DNA of 64,000 nt. Origin: Lepturacanthus savala. Taxonomy: Eukaryota; Chordata; Actinopteri; Scombriformes; Trichiuridae. Shown here piece by piece: positions 58,657 to 64,000 of this stretch (position 1 is the stretch's first letter; every line of letters starts with the position of its first letter). Location: NCBI GenBank assembly GCA_030544235.1, contig CM060469.1, positions 8,232,017-8,296,016 on the forward strand. The letters run 5' to 3'. The position numbers and the translations under genes were made by a program. Below the pieces are notes generated by a model. The model had not been told where the DNA came from. It saw only the letters and a program-made list of their open reading frames with translations, and did not search any database.

Positions 58657-59481
58657 CTTAAAGGTACAGTCTGTAAGAATTAGCATTTAGCAGCATCTAC
58701 AAACTAGGCAGCAATTCATTTTTTGTTTTAATTACTATATAATTCAGTCAATATATAGTCTGGCTAACACCAGACGGAATATGAATGTACATTTACAATG
58801 TACATGAAACTAACTTTTGAATATTAGATACAATTGCTGCATGTAGAAAAGTGTGTTGATGCTAGCTAAATGTACCTTCTCATCTATTTGTTTCTGGGCA
58901 CCTTCCATTCATTTTTTCATATTGGTGGTTTATGAAAGCCCAGAGCTGTTTACTGGGCTCTACGAATGTCTATCAAATGCGTCTGTATATAGCTTATAGG
59001 CAATTGTATCAAACATACCAGATGACGTACCCGATACTAGATGACAATAGTTTTCTTACTTTTCTGCATCAAAAGGTAAATTAGCGTCTCCCGCCATGTT
59101 GGATCCATAGTTATTAACAAAGTCGCTTCTGTGTTTCATCAACGTTTTGTGTTGAGGGGAAAATTAGGTCCAGACTGATTTTCACAGCAAAGTTAATCCG
59201 AATGCAATGAAGCACAGGTATCCCCAGGCTAGTTTAAATAAGAATGTTACATTTTTATAACATAACTAGACATTTTTATCTACATGGTGGGTGGGTCTCC
59301 TTCCGTGGAGCCCACCATTTTACGCTGCCATGTTTTGACAGGAGCTCGGAACAGACTATGCTCAAACAATAGCGCTAGGGACGGCCATTTTTTTTTACAA
59401 CCACTGTAGGTTCTCCTACAGGTTGCAATCTGCATCTGCACCACTAGATGGTGCCAGAAAAGTACACGCTGTACCTTTAAG
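58657..59481 (+). mobile_element. complete TTAAAGGTACAG-ended element
   Basis: Ends CTTAAAGGTACAGTCTGT and CGCTGTACCTTTAAGG are inverted repeats bounding 825 bp. The interior contains TCTGGCTAACACCAGACGG, GGTTTATGAAAGCCCAGAGC and CCGCCATGTTGGATCCATAG, collinear with the plus copy at 31556-32215. The 31 kb and 28 kb composite repeats are therefore internal parts of this family. There is no transposase. Confidence 0.82.
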
Positions 59482-62400
59482 GCACAATTTTTAAATAGGG
59501 GGTGTGTGCATTTCTCTGCACAGTGGGTGTTTCAAAACAGTATTTAGACCTTATATATTATATTTAGACGTTATAATCAAAATAGCTACTACAATCTTGT
59601 TTTCTGTGAAATGGGCCTTTTCCGTTTTAATCGATGTGAGAGGCACACGTTTAAAAATTTGAGTTTCAATATGAACAACTGGGAAAAGTGGCAAACTGTG
59701 ACATCATTCAACCAGTGGAGTAAATCACTGCAGTACTGTAATGTCCACAGTATTGAGGCAGTGCTACGGAGCGTGCCGCCGCGCTCTTTGTTTCAGTTCC
59801 GGAGGCTGTAGTCTCCCTCTATCAGTATGAGCAAACACTGACTCAGTATTAACTGGACTTTTCTAAATCCAGAGACCGCAGGGTAAAGCGACATCCCCTG
59901 TGAGCCCCCGCAGCACGGCAGACGCACAACAAGCCACGCGGCGGAAGACAGGGATACGCCGTTGACGGCTCAACGAGGCACCCGCTTCAGAGGAAACATG
60001 GCCACTGGTGCAGAAAGGAGCTGTTTAATTGGCAGCATTTGAATGCACGGGCGCTAATTAGCAAGAGAAAGAGCACGGTTCGACTTCCGAGTCTCAACAG
60101 CATCCTGAAAACTGCTGCTGACATTTCGCGCTCTGCGGGGCGGTCGCTGGGTGCGCAGAGCGCCACAAATTTCAAAATAGAAAAATGCATTTCGGCTTGT
60201 TAGTATTCGAGGTGAATCACCGGCGCATTGTCATTACAGTGAGCTCTGTCTGCAAAGAATTAGGGATGCCTTCCTGGGACTCTGCAGCTCTTTCTCTACA
60301 GATTTTTTAATGGTCTGTACATGAAAAGATATACTTTTCCCCCCTTTGTCTGACAACACGGTTAATTGAATACATATCCCTTGAGTTTCGTTAATTCAGC
60401 CTTGACCACAACAATGTCTTTCTCTGAATTACCATCAGACTTCAGATACAACACTACCAGCGCGATGAAACGTGAATCCCGCGCTTTCTGCACGTCGATA
60501 AGCAGGCGCGCAAAGGACGATGGGTCTAATGACGTGTCCTTTCTGGTCAGTCGTGGTGCGGGCGGGGCGTGTTACGTTATATGCTCACACCGCAGCGATA
60601 ATCGCCTACATGTGAACTCTCTCATGTGAAATTATTCCATTATTCATGCCACCATTATATCTGGGAGTAAGCAAAAGCAGAACGGTCGGGACGCTGTGTA
60701 ATATTTCAAGGGAAAACACGAGAATGAATGGTTATTGTTGAAATTTTTTTTTTTTTTTATGAATCCACTGATCCAAAGTGACAAATGAAAACTCGAAATA
60801 AATGAATGTTGTTTTTTGTTTTTTTATGGAGCAAACATCTGGAACAATGTGCTTTAAAATCCTTTTGCCGAGGTTGCAGCGGGAGTCCACCGAACAAGAT
60901 TTATGTGGAGTAAAATAATAATAATGGCTCCTTTCCAGGGAACGCGGGGCTCAAAATAATTGCAGCCATGTAAATGCATTCAGAGCCTCATGTTCGCAAG
61001 GCTGTGGGAAGACAAGGGAGGATTTATAGTGGGGAGTATGATCACAGTAGCCGCAAAAATTAACACAGCCTTTATGCTGTATATCTCTAACCACACGTAT
61101 TAGGCGGACTGTGATAATCACAGTTTAAAGTTGCAGCGTAAAGATACAAACCAAGCATGCATTTTAATGAATGTCTAAAGTGGCGAAAGTGGCCAACACA
61201 TTCTGTCAATGAAAGTCATTATTAATTCATGCATCATTTTGTAAGGGTCAATACCGTAATATAAGTAGTTTTTAAAAATTAATCGGTCCCCTCCAGTGGA
61301 CGCCTTTAAACCGCGTTCGCTCTGCTTTTGTCAAAGGTAAAAGATTTGGGGGAAAAGTGGCGCGATAACGAACATTGATTTAATGGCGCTCATCTGGACA
61401 GGTAGAGGCGTACATTCAAATCAACACGTGTCGCCGGAGTATCGCGGCGATGTCCTGGATGAGCCGTAATCACAGTCTCAAGCTGTGCGTGCTTAAAAGC
61501 CCATTAGAAGTCGCACTCGTGACGAGCAAACAAGGGGTTTTATCTAATCTCGTGAGCGTGGCGTCCCCCCTCTCCCCTCCATTTCTTCTGTGTGTTTTTT
61601 TTTCTGCCTTAACACGTCCCTCTTATTTCCCCCATCACCACGCTCCCGCTCTCGCGAGTGACTCATGCATCAGCCTACGGCTCCCCCTTTTTTTTTTTTT
61701 TTTGGCTGTCAGATTTCACTCTAATCCAATTCAGAGCCAAATCTCAAAACGTGCAACCCCGTAGGCTGCCCTTCTCGATGACCCCCACCCTCCCCCACCT
61801 TCACCATTTACCCAGAGTTTTTCTGTCTTGCCAATGACTCGGCTGCTGCTTCTAAGAAACACGGCTCGGGGTTTTGGAAAGGCCACTACAGTACTGCGTG
61901 TGTGTGCCAGGGGTCAGCCTGGGTCAGGCTATCAGAGCCATCACCGCTTACAAATAGGCCACTTAGAAAGAAAAGTCACATGCCAGCAGCGTGAAAGGGA
62001 TAATTTCAAGTCTAATAGATGCAGATTTCTTCAACCCCGAATTAATCGTGCTTTTTGCGTTCTATAATTTGTATAATATAATAATAACACCCTCTCGTGC
62101 TGATTTGGTGAACGTGTAAGCAAACACCTCCTTATTTATTCATCCAGCAGACACAGGGAAACATTAGCTTTTATTTGGAATCTATTCCTAGCCATGTGAC
62201 GAATGGAGGTGCAATATTCTCTGTCCTTTTAGCACCGTTTTGATCTCCACCAGCCCCTGTGGGAAATATCTGGCTCTTTAGCTGTTAAATGATCCCCTGT
62301 GTTCACCATCTAGTTGGCAAGTAGAACACAGTGTGTCTATAAATGCATTCCACCCCCCCCCCCCTTTTTTTTTTTTTTTATATTGCTGAAAACTCTACCT

Positions 62401-62529
62401 GCTGTGGTTGCAAACAATGATGATGAGTTGTGACAGTGAACCAAAATAGTGGGCAAAATCGCCAAAACAATATGCGGAAAGACGCTAAAACACTTGTAGC
62501 ATTTGGAGAGTTGATTTATTATAGAAATG
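59482..62529. other. intergenic, partly CpG-rich, no confident gene
   Basis: CpG-rich patches at 59760-60170, 60460-60600 and 61290-61460. T-runs at 60748-60760 and 61687-61703; C/T run at 62352-62379. Short basic or Ser-rich frames lack splice signals or known domains. Confidence 0.4.
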
Positions 62530-62540
62530 TAAATTGCACA

Positions 62541-62707
62541 GACTCTAAATTGCCCATAGGTGTGAGTGAATGGTGTGTGTGCCCCACGATTAGCTGGCGA
62601 CCATCTGGGGTGTATCCCTGCCTCTCGCCATAACGCGCTGGGATTGGCTCCAGCAGACCATGTGACCCTAATGTGGAATAAGCAGGTATAGAAAATGACT
62701 GACTGAC
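62541..62707 (+). mobile_element. 5'-truncated retroposon with (GACT)n tail
   Basis: GACTCTAAATTGCCCATAGG to TATAGAAAATGACTGACTGA, the 3' part of the same family as 31846-32034. It is bounded by perfect 11-bp direct repeats TAAATTGCACA (62530-62540 and 62708-62718). Truncation plus target duplication shows LINE-style retroposition. Confidence 0.88.
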
Positions 62708-62718
62708 TAAATTGCACA

Positions 62719-64000
62719 TATATTTCTGATGCTAAAATGCTACCTATCTACCCATATTTACAAAATGTGCATTTTGTTAATTCTAATCACACATAGCAAA
62801 TCTCAAAACACTTAATCTGCAGAGAAATGCAGACAGACGATCACCCCTCCTTTACGGCCGTAAAAATCGGCCAATCAGAGGAGAGGCCTGTTAATATTAA
62901 TGAGACAGACACAAAAACGACCCGTCTTCTCTCGAGAGAAGCCGGAGAGAGGGGAGATGAAACGATAATGAGATGAGTTTTGGTCCGTTAAAAAACCCAC
63001 AAATACGTCTTGTTAGGGATATCAAAACTTCAAATGAAACCCAGCGAAATTGCAAAATACGAGACCTCTTAAGGTGAATAGCGGAGAACCTGCGGAAAAG
63101 AAAGCAATCGGAATATAGTGGCCTCCATTACGCTGGGACATCAAACAGACTGCGGGTCTTTGAATCAAAGCAACATCATTTTTCAAGGTTATGCACTTAT
63201 ACAAGCACTGACATATGTATTTTAATCCAAGGACATGATTCACTGTCTTAGGAGAAGCTTTATTTCATCAATGTCTCATTGAGAAAGCCCGTGTAAGGAC
63301 CCCATACCGACACAATGGGACGCAGGACTCAAACAACAGTAAATATCAAACTGTCGGATACATGATTTCGCAAATTGATACGATACATTGAAGAAATACG
63401 GTCATACATTATCCAAATTGTTTCTTTATTGAGAAGTTACTATCAACGGAGCAGGCTGCTGTAAGTCTTAATGGTCCCTGGAACTTTATTAGATCCTGTC
63501 TAGGAAAATCTGAAACAGATTCTGTATGATTTAATCTCTGTCTGTTTTTATATCTTATAACTGTCCCCTTTTCTTTTTTTTTGTCTTGCCCCTTTTAAAC
63601 TGTCGCTGTCATTTTCAAAAAAAAAACAAAAACAGCCCATTCTCTTGGATATCTCATATATTTACAATTTAAAAATCCATTTTTTTTCACTTGGCTGTCA
63701 GAGAAGCCGAACTACTTTTTTTTTTACTCCCCTTTAAGGTTGAACTGGAGAAAGCAAAGAAATGAAAAAAAAAAGAGAGTAGTCCGGCTATGACAATAGC
63801 CGTTTTATCATGTTGCTTTTATTTTTTTCGCATGATCTTAAATAACTTATGAGGCTCCGGCGTTCGGCGGTGCACGCCGCAGAAGCCGCGCATGACGCAC
63901 AACTCTCAGACAGATCACAACACCGGTCCCCCCCCCCCCCCATCACCGCCACCACTGCAGCAGCATCAGACAACTAGACTGTAACAGAGAGCCAGGAGAG
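62719..64000. other. intergenic to window end, no confident gene
   Basis: T-runs at 63575-63583 and 63715-63724. The last 150 bp are CpG-rich (CCGGCGTTCGGCGGTGCACG at about 63857) with a C-run at 63928-63941, and could lead into a promoter or 5' UTR beyond the window. Confidence 0.4.

Overview
This is vertebrate nuclear DNA, almost certainly from a teleost fish. The evidence is spliced coding exons with consensus GT..AG introns, low coding density, many simple repeats, and several repeat families I recognise from fish genomes. I see no bacterial, viral or CRISPR features.

Only one cellular gene is firmly supported. Positions 1290-1652 hold the last two coding exons of a class I eIF4E (cap-binding translation factor) gene on the + strand. 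Its earlier exons lie before the window. After its stop there is about 45 kb without a confident host exon. Two weak first-exon-like signals occur, at about 13.75 kb (CpG-rich) and about 26.03 kb (after a long low-complexity leader). I recognise neither product.

The best-defined functional unit is a full-length L1/Tx1-type LINE at 46871-52646. It has a short 5' leader, an intact ORF1 (RNA-binding chaperone), an intact 1271-residue ORF2 (endonuclease, reverse transcriptase, terminal CCHC knuckle), an AATAAA signal and a poly(A) tail. It sits between perfect 15-bp target-site duplications, and the inferred nick site matches an L1-type endonuclease. It therefore looks like a recent, possibly still competent insertion.

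Other mobile DNA is abundant. There are two piggyBac-type MITEs with TTAA duplications in opposite orientation (11.8 and 40.3 kb) and a decayed Tc1 transposase (3.5-4.4 kb). There are four Tc1-type MITE copies, and a composite element whose 28 kb and 31 kb copies form an inverted pair. Two short retroposons with (GACT)n tails carry perfect 10- and 11-bp target duplications (31.85 and 62.54 kb). A TIR element has an internal 63-bp tandem array (19.6-20.7 kb), a further element has long terminal inverted repeats (38.35-39.3 kb), and a hAT-like element lies at 16.2-16.9 kb. A minisatellite with a 92-bp higher-order period lies at 8.03-8.74 kb.

The rest is mostly unique intergenic or intronic sequence. 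Some long non-repetitive stretches (about 26.1-26.5, 40.9-41.6 and 55.6-56.1 kb) look like candidate conserved regulatory DNA, but only alignment to other fish could show that. Exon calls outside eIF4E and the LINE are tentative, and repeat-family names come from recognition of motifs, not from a database search.
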